A stretch of 64,000 nt of DNA from an uncultured Aliiroseovarius sp. (lineage in GTDB: Bacteria > Pseudomonadota > Alphaproteobacteria > Rhodobacterales > Rhodobacteraceae): NCBI RefSeq assembly GCF_947492455.1, contig NZ_CANLNB010000004.1, forward strand, positions 524,489-588,488, written 5' to 3'. This document shows, piece after piece, positions 18,494-27,234 of this stretch. The first letter of the stretch is position 1. Each line of letters starts with the position of its first letter. The notes beneath the pieces were generated by a model. The model made no database searches and was not told where the DNA came from. It saw nothing but the letters and a program-made list of their open reading frames with translations. Both the position numbers and the translations under genes were made by a program.

Positions 18494-19522
18494 ATGACAC
18501 ATCGCTTTCCCATCAAGGAAATCGCCCGACAGGCCGGGCTTGGAACCGCCACGGTAGATCGTGTGCTGAACAATCGCGCGCATGTCAGCCCCCAGACCCG
18601 TGCGCGGGTCGAAGCTGCCGTGGCCGAGTTGGAGGCGCAAGAGCGTCAGCTTTCGGCGCGCGGACGGCGGATGTTTGTCGACGTGGTTGTCGAGGCCCCC
18701 CAACGGTTCAGCCGTCAGGTGCGTGCCGCTTGCGAGGCGGCATTGCCAGATTTGACCGAGGCCGTGTATCGCCCGCGGTTCCTGTTGCAAGAGGTCATGG
18801 CGGAAGACGAGATTATCGCCGCCCTTGCGCGCATAAAAAAACGCGGGAGCCAGGGGGTTCTGCTGAAGGCACGGGATGTTGAGGCAATTGCAGAAGCCGT
18901 GAATGAGCTAGAGGCAGCTGGCATTCCGGTCGTCACACTGGTGACCGATATTCCGCAGTCAGAACGCACGGCTTATGTAGGGATCGACAATGCCAAAGCC
19001 GGGTTCACCGCCGCTTATCTGTTGGCTAACCTGCTGAAGGAGCCCACCGGAACGGTCCTGACGTCGCGCAGTCAGGAAGCCTTTCAGGGTGAAGCAGAGA
19101 GATTCCGGAGCTTTCGAAAGCAGTTTTTGGCCTTGTGCCCAAGCTACGAAGTTCTGGAGATTTCCGGAGGGGCAGGGCTGACCACCAAGACAAAGCGTCG
19201 CTTCGTCGCCGGATTGGAGCAGATGACTTCCGTGGACGCGGTCTATTCCATGGGCGGCGGCAACCGCGCGATCCTTGATGCACTCAAAGACACCGGGCTC
19301 GCGCCGGGGCATTTCATCGCCCATGATCTTGATGCGGATAACCTTTCGTTGCTCAAGCAAGGCGACATTGGGTTTGTGTTGCACCATGACCTGCTTCACG
19401 ACATGCGCCAAGCCTTTCGCGCAATCTCGGCGCGTCACGGGCTATTTCCACCGGCGGAGATGTCCCAGTTGAGCGACGTGCAGATCATCACGCCGTACAA
19501 TATTCCCGGGCTGGTTGGCTGA
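18494..19522 (+). CDS. LacI-type transcriptional regulator with sugar-binding domain
   Basis: This is a 342-residue DNA-binding regulator. An N-terminal LacI-type helix-turn-helix (FPIKEIARQAGLGTATVDRVLNNRAHVS) is followed by a hinge and a periplasmic-binding-protein-like sensor domain (VDVVVEAPQRFSRQVRAACEAAL, then IPVVTLVTDIPQSERTAYVGIDNAKAG). The motif TVDRVLN instead of the common TVSRVLN marks a subgroup often linked to polyol and inositol genes. I chose the ATG at 18494, which starts 4 codons before the HTH; a TTG 36 bases upstream would add a non-conserved leader. It is divergent from the dioxygenase gene and near iolG, so it probably controls one or both and senses a sugar or cyclitol ligand. 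Confidence 0.85.
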   Translation: MTHRFPIKEIARQAGLGTATVDRVLNNRAHVSPQTRARVEAAVAELEAQERQLSARGRRMFVDVVVEAPQRFSRQVRAACEAALPDLTEAVYRPRFLLQEVMAEDEIIAALARIKKRGSQGVLLKARDVEAIAEAVNELEAAGIPVVTLVTDIPQSERTAYVGIDNAKAGFTAAYLLANLLKEPTGTVLTSRSQEAFQGEAERFRSFRKQFLALCPSYEVLEISGGAGLTTKTKRRFVAGLEQMTSVDAVYSMGGGNRAILDALKDTGLAPGHFIAHDLDADNLSLLKQGDIGFVLHHDLLHDMRQAFRAISARHGLFPPAEMSQLSDVQIITPYNIPGLVG

Positions 19523-19552
19523 AGGCATAGGCGTTGCCTTCAGCCATTTGAG

Positions 19553-20542
19553 TTAGCGCAGATCGACGGGTGCGCCTTCGGCGAGCGATTGCGCGGCGGC
19601 GTCGGCCAGAAGTTGGGCCTGCAACCCGTCGAACAAGTTCGGAGAGGGCGTGTTCCCCGTCGCGATCGCGTCGATGAAATGGCGCATCTCGGCCCGATAG
19701 GCGGCTTCATAGCGTTCTAGGAAGAAATGCTGCGCCGGGGCGCGCGTAAAGCCCGATGCGGTTGCCATTTCCACTGTGGTCTCATGCACGTTGTCCGCAC
19801 GCAGCATGCCACCTGACCCGTGCACTTCGATCCGCTGATCATAGCCATAGCTGGCGCGGCGCGAGTTGGTGATCTGGCAGATCTTGCCACTGGCGGTCGT
19901 CAGTGTGACGGCGGCGGTGTCGACGTCACCGGCCTTGCCGATCTCGGGGTCCACAAGTGACGATCCGACGGCGTATACACGCACCAGTTCCTCGCCCAGC
20001 AGGAACCGCGCCATATCCAGATCGTGGATCATCATGTCGCGAAACAGCCCGCCAGAGCTTTCAATATAGCTGACCGGGGGCGGAGAGGGGTCGCGCGACT
20101 GGATTGTCACGATCTCGACCTCGCCAATCTGTCCTTGGCGCAGACGGGCTTGCAGGTCCGCAAAGTTTGGGTCGAAGCGCCGGTTGAAGGCGGTCAGGAA
20201 CGGCACGCCTGCGTCTTCCACAACCTTCATGCAGTCGCGGATGCGATCTGACGACAGGTCCACGGGCTTTTCACAGAAGATGGCCTTACCCGCGCGGGCG
20301 GCAGCATGGATCAGGTCATAATGCGTGTCCGTCGGGGTACCAATCACCACCGCGTCCACGTCCGCGCTTTCGATCAGGGCCAGTGGCTCCAGCACCTTGG
20401 CCCCGGTGCGGTCCGCCAAGGCTTGCGCCGGGTCGGCGAATGCATCCGCCACGGCGGTCACCGAGGTGTCGTCGATCTGGCTAATCGAGCGAGCGTGTAC
20501 CTGGCCAATCCGGCCACAGCCCAGAAGTCCGATCCGTGTCAT
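19553..20542 (-). CDS. iolG: Inositol 2-dehydrogenase
   Basis: This 329-residue NAD-dependent Gfo/Idh/MocA oxidoreductase oxidises myo-inositol to 2-keto-myo-inositol (scyllo-inosose), the first step of the pathway. The Rossmann motif is GLLGCGRIGQVHARSI, the conserved catalytic-domain motif is EKPVDLSSDRI, and FNRRFDPNF and MMIHDLDMARFLLGEE carry the typical Asp and His of the IolG active site. Length matches IolG (about 330-340). It is the last gene of iolD-iolC-iolB-iolJ-iolG, one base after the iolJ stop. Two further Gfo/Idh/MocA proteins in this region may act on other stereoisomers. Confidence 0.92.
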   Translation of the reverse strand: MTRIGLLGCGRIGQVHARSISQIDDTSVTAVADAFADPAQALADRTGAKVLEPLALIESADVDAVVIGTPTDTHYDLIHAAARAGKAIFCEKPVDLSSDRIRDCMKVVEDAGVPFLTAFNRRFDPNFADLQARLRQGQIGEVEIVTIQSRDPSPPPVSYIESSGGLFRDMMIHDLDMARFLLGEELVRVYAVGSSLVDPEIGKAGDVDTAAVTLTTASGKICQITNSRRASYGYDQRIEVHGSGGMLRADNVHETTVEMATASGFTRAPAQHFFLERYEAAYRAEMRHFIDAIATGNTPSPNLFDGLQAQLLADAAAQSLAEGAPVDLR

Positions 20543-20543
20543 C

Positions 20544-21374
20544 TTAGGCTCCTTTGAACGCTTGTAGTACCCGGCGGGTTGCTGCCATCACCGGGTCGTG
20601 GGTTTCTTTCAGGATTTGCACGCGGTCAAACCGCGCTGGGTCGGCATTGACAGCGTCGCGCAGGGCATGTCCGAAGGCCATGCGCAGCTCGGTTCCGATA
20701 TTGAATTTACAGATTTTTGATCCGCGGGCGAGGGCGGTGCGCTGGTCGACCGGCACGCCGGATCCACCATGGATCACCAACGGTACCTCTGTCACAGCCT
20801 CGATCGCGCGGATGCGGTCGATGTCCAGACCGCCTTCCTTGTCCTGTTGCAAATGTACGTTCCCGACTGAGATCGCCATCGCATCCACGCCGCTGTCGCG
20901 GGCAAAGGCAGCGGCTTCTTCCGGGTCGGTGCCGGCTGACCCTTCGCCGCCAGAATAGCCGACGAAGCCGATCTCGCCCTCGCAGGACACGCCCGCCGCA
21001 TGGGCCATTTCGGCAATCGCGGCGGTTTCGTCGATGTTCTGCTGAAGCGGCTTGCGCGACCCGTCGAACATTACCGAGGTAAACCCGCTGTCGATCGCCT
21101 CGCGGCATTCATCGAACGTGTACCCGTGGTCCAGATGCGCCACGACCGGAACCGCCGCAGCCTCGGCCAAATGGCGAAACATCTTGCCCAGCACGGGCAG
21201 GGGCGTGTGCTCGCGGCAGGACGGACCTGCTTGCAGGATGACCGAGACACCCTCGGCCTCGGCCGCCGCCACATAGGCGCGCATTTCTTCCCAGCCCAGC
21301 GTGACCAGACCGGCCACGGCGTAGCCTTCCTTCAGCGCAGGTTGAAGGACATCTTTCAGTGTCACAAGGGTCAT
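20544..21374 (-). CDS. iolJ: Class II aldolase, probable 6-phospho-5-dehydro-2-deoxy-D-gluconate aldolase
   Basis: This 276-residue class II fructose-bisphosphate-aldolase-family enzyme is expected to split 6-phospho-5-dehydro-2-deoxy-gluconate into dihydroxyacetone phosphate and malonate semialdehyde. Zinc-site and phosphate-site motifs are present: VAHLDHGYTFDECREAIDSGFTSVMFDGS, CEGEIGFVGYSGG, GNVHLQQ, and LVIHGGSGVP followed by ICKFNIGTELR. The context inside the iol operon, with a 4-base ATGA overlap to iolB, supports iolJ over a fructose-bisphosphate or tagatose-bisphosphate aldolase. The length is normal for the family (about 280). Confidence 0.85.
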   Translation of the reverse strand: MTLVTLKDVLQPALKEGYAVAGLVTLGWEEMRAYVAAAEAEGVSVILQAGPSCREHTPLPVLGKMFRHLAEAAAVPVVAHLDHGYTFDECREAIDSGFTSVMFDGSRKPLQQNIDETAAIAEMAHAAGVSCEGEIGFVGYSGGEGSAGTDPEEAAAFARDSGVDAMAISVGNVHLQQDKEGGLDIDRIRAIEAVTEVPLVIHGGSGVPVDQRTALARGSKICKFNIGTELRMAFGHALRDAVNADPARFDRVQILKETHDPVMAATRRVLQAFKGA

Positions 21375-22228
21375 TTGAACTTCGCCACCATGTCCATGAT
21401 GCCGGGAATGGTCTGCAGCTGCGCTTCATGTGTCGGCTGGAAGTACTGCTTCAGCGAGCGCTGGCTGAGACCGCCCAGAATGGTGAAATAGTACATCTGG
21501 TAACCCGGCAGAACCGCGCAAGGGTGATAGCCTTTGTCCAAAAGGATCGTCGAGCCATCCATGATGTGATAGGCGTCGCCCGGCTTGTTGTCTTCACGTT
21601 GCAACATCTGCACGCCCGAGCCGTAGTCCGGCTTGAAGCGGAAGTTGTAAGTCTCGTCATGGCGGGTTTCGATCATCCCGCCATTGGGGTCGGGACGGTC
21701 GGTGTCGTGCTTGTGCGACGGGAAACCGGACCAGCCGCCTTCGCCTACGGTGTAAAGCTCGCTGACCAGAAGACGGCCGACGCGGTCATGGTGGTTCGCG
21801 CCAAGGATATGCTTGATCTTGCGGTGGGTCTTGGTGTCGTCCGATCCGTACTGCACGACGTCCAGTTCGGCCTCGCGCACATCGAAGGGCTCTAGCACCT
21901 TGTCGTATTTCGCACCGGCGATGAAGGTCTCGGTCGCGTCGGTTTTACAGGTGATACGCACCTTCGCGCCGACCGGCACATAGACACCCTCGGGCTCGCC
22001 ATCCCAGACGTCTTCGGTGCGGTTGCCAAGGTCCGGATAGAAGGCCCCGTCAACATCCACATCAACTGTGCCGGTGGCGGGCACCACGCAGGTCTCATAG
22101 CCGGGCACGGCGTATTCGAAGACCTCGCCCTTCTTTAGCTTGACGATGTTGAAATAGTTCAGCGGGACCAGTGCGTTATCCGCATCAACGATGGGTTTGT
22201 TCTGGTTGTCATGAGGCGCAATGTGCAT
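21371..22228 (-). CDS. iolB: 5-deoxy-glucuronate isomerase
   Basis: This 285-residue cupin-fold enzyme converts 5-deoxy-glucuronate to 5-dehydro-2-deoxy-gluconate in inositol breakdown. IolB-type signatures are visible: FNIVKLKKGEVFEYAVPGYETCVVPATGTVDVDV in the first cupin half, and SELYTVGEGGWSGFPSHKHDTD with His residues for metal binding in the second, then FRFKPDYGSG. Length fits IolB (about 270-290). It follows iolC by 12 bases and overlaps iolJ by 4. The AGGAG-like site in front of the start supports ATG 22228. Confidence 0.93.
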   Translation of the reverse strand: MHIAPHDNQNKPIVDADNALVPLNYFNIVKLKKGEVFEYAVPGYETCVVPATGTVDVDVDGAFYPDLGNRTEDVWDGEPEGVYVPVGAKVRITCKTDATETFIAGAKYDKVLEPFDVREAELDVVQYGSDDTKTHRKIKHILGANHHDRVGRLLVSELYTVGEGGWSGFPSHKHDTDRPDPNGGMIETRHDETYNFRFKPDYGSGVQMLQREDNKPGDAYHIMDGSTILLDKGYHPCAVLPGYQMYYFTILGGLSQRSLKQYFQPTHEAQLQTIPGIMDMVAKFK

Positions 22229-22240
22229 TGGGCTCTCCTT

Positions 22241-23215
22241 TCATTCCGTTGGGCCGGGGTGCGAGGCCAGAAAGGCCTCAAGCTCGGCGGTTGTGGGCAT
22301 GGCGTTGGCGCAGCCGGGTTTCGAGACGACGATGGATGCACAGGCCGAGCCGCGCAGGACAGCGTCGCGCAACGAATGCCCCGCGGCGATTGAGGCCAGC
22401 AGCCCCGCCATGAAGCTGTCTCCAGCGCCATTGGGTTTGACGGCGGTGACGGGATAAATTCCAGTGCGGATCTCTTGACCGCCGACCAAAGTGATCGCGC
22501 CTTCGTGGCCCATCTTGTAGACCACCATGCGCCCTTCGGCGGCCAGCGCACGCGCTTTGTCGAGCCCTTTGTCGATGCCGCCCGCCATGAAGCCGAATTC
22601 CTCGTCATTGCCGACGATCAGATCACTTGCTTCGCCTGCGCGCGACAGGACATCTGCCGCGACCTCGGGCGAGGGCCAGCTATAGGGGCGATAGTCGATG
22701 TCGAAGATCACCGGCAGCCCCGCCTTTCGGGCATTGTCAAACGCCCGGAAAGTGGCCGAGCGCGAGGGTTCGGCGGCAAAGACGGTGCCTGCGGTGATCA
22801 GTGCCGTAAAGGCAAAGTAGTCGACCGCATCCATATCCGATTCGGTGACTTGGAAGTCGGCAGCGCCGTTGCGATAGATAACGTTCTGGAAATCGTCGAT
22901 GCAGCTTTCATAGACCGCCAGCGATGTGCGGGCCTCGCCACCGACAGCGCGGACGTATCGCGTATCAACGCCGTAGTCCTTTAGGCGGTTCACGCAGAAG
23001 CGCCCCACTGCGTCGTCTGAGACGGACGTCACCAGTGCCGCTTTCGCCCCCAGCTTCACAAGCCCCGCGCAGATGTTGGCAGACGAGCCGCCCAGATCAG
23101 CGCGGAACGTGGCCGCGTCTTCGCTTTTGGTGCCAATCGGGTCAGCGAACATATCCATGCCCGCACGCCCGAAGACCGCAAAACGATTGCCCTTGATACC
23201 TTCGATCAACGCCAT
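22241..23215 (-). CDS. iolC: 5-dehydro-2-deoxygluconokinase
   Basis: This 324-residue PfkB-family kinase phosphorylates 5-dehydro-2-deoxy-D-gluconate before aldol cleavage. It has the N-terminal FAVFGRAGMDMFADPIGTKSEDAATFRADLGGSSAN region, typical of IolC, and the PfkB signature NGAGDSFMAGLLASIAAGH near the C-terminus with the catalytic Asp. I chose ATG 23215, which overlaps the iolD stop in a TGATG junction; a GTG one codon upstream is also possible. Some IolC proteins carry a C-terminal DUF2090 domain; this one does not. Confidence 0.93.
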   Translation of the reverse strand: MALIEGIKGNRFAVFGRAGMDMFADPIGTKSEDAATFRADLGGSSANICAGLVKLGAKAALVTSVSDDAVGRFCVNRLKDYGVDTRYVRAVGGEARTSLAVYESCIDDFQNVIYRNGAADFQVTESDMDAVDYFAFTALITAGTVFAAEPSRSATFRAFDNARKAGLPVIFDIDYRPYSWPSPEVAADVLSRAGEASDLIVGNDEEFGFMAGGIDKGLDKARALAAEGRMVVYKMGHEGAITLVGGQEIRTGIYPVTAVKPNGAGDSFMAGLLASIAAGHSLRDAVLRGSACASIVVSKPGCANAMPTTAELEAFLASHPGPTE

Positions 23216-25083
23216 CACACGCCTCGACGTTGCTTGGAACGGCTGGCTTCCCAGTCGATATGCGCCGCGCGCACGCTGTCATCTTCGGTAATATGTGGGG
23301 TGCCGACTTCCCACCAGGCGTGACCTTCCGTGGTCCAGCCTTCGTAGGGGTCCACATCCATCACGATCACATAGGTTTTTTCGGACGCCTTGGCGCGTTT
23401 GAACGCCTCGCCCAATTCAGCGGGGTTGGATACCTTCTCGGCCGTCGCTCCCATGCTGGCCGCATGCGCCACGAAGTCGACGCCAAAGGGCTGTGGAATG
23501 GTGGGGCAGTCTTCAAGCAGGTTGTTGAAGCTTTCATTCCCGGTGTTGTTCTGAAGCTTGTTGATGACGGCGAAGCCACCATTGTCCAGCACCATAATGA
23601 TCATCTTCTTGTCTGACAGGACGCTGGAATAGATGTCCGAGTTCAGCATCATATACGAGCCGTCGCCGCAGAAGGTGATTACGTCCTGTTCGGGTTCCAT
23701 CTGAGCCTGCGCGATACGGGCGCCCCAGGCACCAGCGATCTCGTAGCCCATGCAAGAGAAGCCGAATTCGACGTCAACGGTGCCAATGTCCAGCGTGCGC
23801 CAGTTGGCGGTTACCTCGGCAGGCAGACCACCTGCGGCAGCGACCACACGGTCGCGCTTGTCGCACAATGCGTTCACCACACCGATGGCCTGTGCGTAGG
23901 AATTTGGACGGTTCCCATAAGAGACGTTGTCAGCGACGTAATCGTCCCAGCTTTTCCGCTCGGCCTGCGCGAATGCCACCCAATCAGCGGGGGCGCTATA
24001 GTCGCTCGCCGCATTCAGGGCTGCAAGGCTCAGCTTTGCGTCGCCTACGACGGGTAGGGACATGTGCTTGCCCGCGTCATGCCGCGCCGCGTTGATCGAG
24101 ATGAACTGCGCATCCTTGTCAAAGGCGGTCCACGATCCGGTGGTGAAGTCCTGCAGGCGGGTGCCGACGGCGACGATCACGTCTGCTTTCTCGGCAATCG
24201 CGTTGGCGCTGTCGGATCCGGTCACGCCAATCGGGCCGATGTTTAGCCGATGATCAGCCAGCATATTAGCGCGTCCAGCAATAGTCTCGACCACGGGGAT
24301 GTTATGGGTTTCGGCAAATGCCGTCAGCTCGTCTACAGCGCGCGAGTATTGCACGCCGCCACCCGCGATGATCATGGGGCGCTCGGCGCTGGCAAGGGCA
24401 GTGATCGCATCGGCGATCTCGGCTGCGTCCGGAGACTGGCGGCGAATGCGATGCACCTTCTTGTCGAAGAACTTGACCGGATAGTCATAGGTCCAGCCCT
24501 GCACATCCTGCGGAAGGCCAAGGAAGGCCGGGCCACAATCGGCAGGGTCCAGCAAAGTCGCAATCGCAGCGGGCAGGGACTGGATCACCTGCGCCGGGTG
24601 GGTGATGCGATCCCAATAGCGGCTGACCGGTTTGAACGCGTCGTTCACGCCGAAGGTGGGATCATAGAAATTCTCCATCTGCTGCAACACCGGGTCGGGC
24701 AGGCGGGTCAGGAACGTGTCGCCACATAGAAGCAGCATAGGCAGGCGGTTGGCATGGGCCAAACCGGCCGCTGTCAGAAGGTTCGCGGTGCCGGGACCGG
24801 CGCTTGCCGTGCAGAACATGAAGCGCTGACGCAGCCATGCTTTGGCATAGCCTGCGGCTGCGAATCCCATGCTTTGTTCATTCTGCCCGCGATACAGCGG
24901 CAGCTCATCGCGTACGGTGTTCAGGGCTTCACCCAGACAGGTTACATTACCATGTCCGAAGATGCCGAAGCCACCGCCACACAGGCGCATTTCTTCTCCG
25001 TCGATCTCAATGAACTGGTTGGAAAGCCAGCGAATAATCGCCTGAGCGGTCGTCAGGCGGATGGTGTCGTCTTGCGCAGACAT
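23215..25083 (-). CDS. iolD: 3D-(3,5/4)-trihydroxycyclohexane-1,2-dione hydrolase
   Basis: This 622-residue thiamine-diphosphate enzyme of the acetolactate-synthase fold opens the inositol-derived ring to 5-deoxy-glucuronate. Features are the N-terminal TPP pyrimidine-binding domain (VTCLGEALNTVRDELPLYRGQNEQSMGFAAAGYAKA), a central domain, and the C-terminal TPP diphosphate motif GDGSYMMLNSDI. I chose ATG 25083 (MSAQDDTIRLTT) with a GGGAGA site nine bases upstream, not the far upstream in-frame codons. It is the first gene of the minus-strand iol operon and faces a promoter region carrying an 18-bp LacI-type palindrome at 25161-25178. Confidence 0.94.
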   Translation of the reverse strand: MSAQDDTIRLTTAQAIIRWLSNQFIEIDGEEMRLCGGGFGIFGHGNVTCLGEALNTVRDELPLYRGQNEQSMGFAAAGYAKAWLRQRFMFCTASAGPGTANLLTAAGLAHANRLPMLLLCGDTFLTRLPDPVLQQMENFYDPTFGVNDAFKPVSRYWDRITHPAQVIQSLPAAIATLLDPADCGPAFLGLPQDVQGWTYDYPVKFFDKKVHRIRRQSPDAAEIADAITALASAERPMIIAGGGVQYSRAVDELTAFAETHNIPVVETIAGRANMLADHRLNIGPIGVTGSDSANAIAEKADVIVAVGTRLQDFTTGSWTAFDKDAQFISINAARHDAGKHMSLPVVGDAKLSLAALNAASDYSAPADWVAFAQAERKSWDDYVADNVSYGNRPNSYAQAIGVVNALCDKRDRVVAAAGGLPAEVTANWRTLDIGTVDVEFGFSCMGYEIAGAWGARIAQAQMEPEQDVITFCGDGSYMMLNSDIYSSVLSDKKMIIMVLDNGGFAVINKLQNNTGNESFNNLLEDCPTIPQPFGVDFVAHAASMGATAEKVSNPAELGEAFKRAKASEKTYVIVMDVDPYEGWTTEGHAWWEVGTPHITEDDSVRAAHIDWEASRSKQRRGV

Positions 25084-25160
25084 GTCAGCGTATCTCCCAC
25101 GGGAAAAAACAGTGCGGTGCCGAATGCGGCTTGCGGGGTTTCGATTCTCAGGATACAGTT

Positions 25161-25178
25161 TTTGCAACCGGTTGCAAA
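25161..25178. promoter_or_regulatory. LacI-type operator, iolD/dehydrogenase divergent promoter
   Basis: TTTGCAACCGGTTGCAAA is a perfect 18-bp palindrome with the central CG typical of LacI-family operators. It lies 78 bases upstream of iolD and 28 bases upstream of the divergent dehydrogenase start, so one bound dimer could control both operons. The identical 18 bases occur at 29453-29470, before the ABC transporter and beside the LacI gene at 28371-29369. Confidence 0.85.
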
Positions 25179-25205
25179 TTGTTTTCAAACGAAAGGGGCA
25201 TCCAC

Positions 25206-26309
25206 GTGACTCAGATCGGCATTGGCATCCTTGGTGGCGGTTATATGGGTAAGGCCCATGCGGTGGCCATGTCTGCTGTTGGCGCGGTGTTCGGAACCGC
25301 GTTGCGCCCGCGCTTGGAAATGGTCTGCGCGTCGTCCCCGGAAAGCGCCGAGCGCTACCGAGCGGCCTATGGATTCGCCCGCGCAACCGACGACTGGCGC
25401 GCCTTGGTTGAGGATGACGCGGTCGGCGCGATTGTCATCGCCACTCCACAAGAAACTCACCGTCAAATCGCCGAGGCCGCCTTTGCTTTGGGTAAACCAG
25501 TTTTCTGCGAAAAGCCCTTGGGGGCATCGCTCGACGACAGTGCGGCCATGGTCGCCGCAGCCGAGGCTTCGGGTGTGACGAACATGGTTGGGTTCAACTA
25601 TATCCGCACCCCAGCTAGCCAATACGCGCGCGCCCTGATCGCAGCCGGAGAAATCGGGGACATCACGTGGTTTCGTGGTGAGCACACGGAAGACTTCTAT
25701 GCCGACCCGCAGACCCCGGCCAGCTGGCGCACCAGCGGGATGGCAAACGGGACGATGGGGGACCTTGCGCCCCACATGGTGAACGCGGCGCTGGCCTTGT
25801 TGGGGCCGATTGCCAAGGTGATCGCCGAGGTTGAAACCGTTCACAGTGACAGGCCGGGCGGGCGCGTCACCAATGACGATCACGCCCAGATGATGTGCCG
25901 TTTTGAAAACGGCGCGATGGGGCAGATGTATTTCAGCCGCATCGCGACCGGGCGCAAGATGGGCTATGCTTATGAAATCACCGGCACCAAAGGCGCGATC
26001 CGCTTTGATCAGGAAGATCAGAATGCGCTGTGGTTGTACCGGATGGACGATCCCGAGCCCGAGCGTGGCTTTCGCAAGATCCTGACCGGCCCCGCCCATC
26101 CTGACTATGAGCCTTTCTGTCAGGGGCCGGGGCATGGCACCGGGTATCAGGACCAAATCATTATCGAGGCACGAGACTTCCTGCGGGCCATCGAAACCGG
26201 CGCGGATGTGTGGCCCACCTTCCGCGACGGGCATGAAGTAAACCGGGTGATTGCGGCGGGGCTTGCCTCGTCCGACAGTCAATCCTGGAAAGATATCAAC
26301 GACTTCTGA
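25206..26309 (+). CDS. Gfo/Idh/MocA family oxidoreductase (inositol region paralogue 2)
   Basis: This 367-residue NAD(P)-dependent dehydrogenase has the Rossmann motif GIGILGGGYMGKAHAVAM and the family signature EKPLGASLDDS, followed by NYIRTPASQYARALIAAGEIGDI and a catalytic-type DLAPHMVNAAL with Asp and His. I chose GTG 25206 because AAAGGGG lies eight bases upstream and the Rossmann strand begins at once; the longer ATG frame upstream would run through the operator. It starts the plus-strand operon, 19 bases before iolE. Likely substrates are inositol stereoisomers or glycosylated inositols, as for IolW/IolX/IolU-like proteins; the exact one is unknown. Confidence 0.85.
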   Translation: MTQIGIGILGGGYMGKAHAVAMSAVGAVFGTALRPRLEMVCASSPESAERYRAAYGFARATDDWRALVEDDAVGAIVIATPQETHRQIAEAAFALGKPVFCEKPLGASLDDSAAMVAAAEASGVTNMVGFNYIRTPASQYARALIAAGEIGDITWFRGEHTEDFYADPQTPASWRTSGMANGTMGDLAPHMVNAALALLGPIAKVIAEVETVHSDRPGGRVTNDDHAQMMCRFENGAMGQMYFSRIATGRKMGYAYEITGTKGAIRFDQEDQNALWLYRMDDPEPERGFRKILTGPAHPDYEPFCQGPGHGTGYQDQIIIEARDFLRAIETGADVWPTFRDGHEVNRVIAAGLASSDSQSWKDINDF

Positions 26310-26328
26310 GCATCGGAGACACTAAAAG

Positions 26329-27222
26329 ATGAGCATCAGAATTGGCAATGCACCCTGTTCCTGGGGTGTTGAATTTGCGGATGATCCACGCAACCCGACC
26401 TGGCGATCCGTCCTGAAGGACTGTGCCGAGGCGGGCTATAAGGGCATCGAATTGGGCCCTGTTGGCTTCATGCCCGAAGACCCGGCAGAGTTGGGCGAGG
26501 CTTTGGCCGAACACGATCTGGAATTGATCGGTGGCGTTGTGTTCCGTGCCTATCACGACCCTGACGCATGGGACGACGTGTTGGACGCGACGCACCGCAC
26601 GGCGCGTGCGTTGAAGGCACATGGCGCACAGCATCTTGTGCTGATCGACTCGATCTCGCCCCGTCGCGCTCCGACTGCTGGTCGCGCTACTGAAGCCGAG
26701 CAGATGAACAAGGCCGAGTGGGTGGCCTATCGCGACCGGATCGCGGAAAGCGCCCGGATCGGGGCCGAAGAATATGGTCTGACCGTTGGCATCCACGCGC
26801 ACGCTGCGGGCTTTATGGATTTCGAGCCGGAGCTTGAGCGTCTGCTGAACGAGGTCGACGAAAACCTTCTGAAGATCTGCTTTGACACCGGCCACCACTC
26901 CTATGCCGGGTTTGATCCCGTGGCGTTCATGAAGCGCCATGTCGGGCGGATTTCCTATATGCATTTCAAGGACATCGACCCGAAGGTGAAAGCCGATGTG
27001 ATCGAGAAACGCACCGGGTTCTATGACGCGTGCGGGCAGGGGATCTTCTGCAATCTGGGTGAAGGCGACGTAGACTTCCCCGCTGTGCGTCAGGTGCTGT
27101 TGGACGCAGGTTTTGAAGGTTGGTGCACGGTCGAACAAGACTGTGACCCAACGCTTGATCCGGATCCGGTGGGCGATGCCCGAAAGAACCGTGAATATCT
27201 GGAATCCATCGGCTTCAAGTAA
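26329..27222 (+). CDS. iolE: Inosose dehydratase / AP endonuclease 2-fold sugar isomerase-dehydratase
   Basis: This 297-residue TIM-barrel protein is expected to dehydrate scyllo-inosose to the diketone substrate of IolD. Features are IGNAPCSWGVEFADDPRNPTW at the N-terminus (typical of IolE), GYKGIELGPVGFMPED, HAHAAGFMDFEPELERLL, KICFDTGHHSYAG and ISYMHFKDIDPKV with metal-binding Glu, Asp and His residues, and WCTVEQDCDPT. Length is normal for IolE. It lies between two dehydrogenase genes on the plus strand. I favour iolE; inosose isomerase (IolI-like) is the main alternative. Confidence 0.88.
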   Translation: MSIRIGNAPCSWGVEFADDPRNPTWRSVLKDCAEAGYKGIELGPVGFMPEDPAELGEALAEHDLELIGGVVFRAYHDPDAWDDVLDATHRTARALKAHGAQHLVLIDSISPRRAPTAGRATEAEQMNKAEWVAYRDRIAESARIGAEEYGLTVGIHAHAAGFMDFEPELERLLNEVDENLLKICFDTGHHSYAGFDPVAFMKRHVGRISYMHFKDIDPKVKADVIEKRTGFYDACGQGIFCNLGEGDVDFPAVRQVLLDAGFEGWCTVEQDCDPTLDPDPVGDARKNREYLESIGFK

Positions 27223-27234
27223 GGAGGGACCACC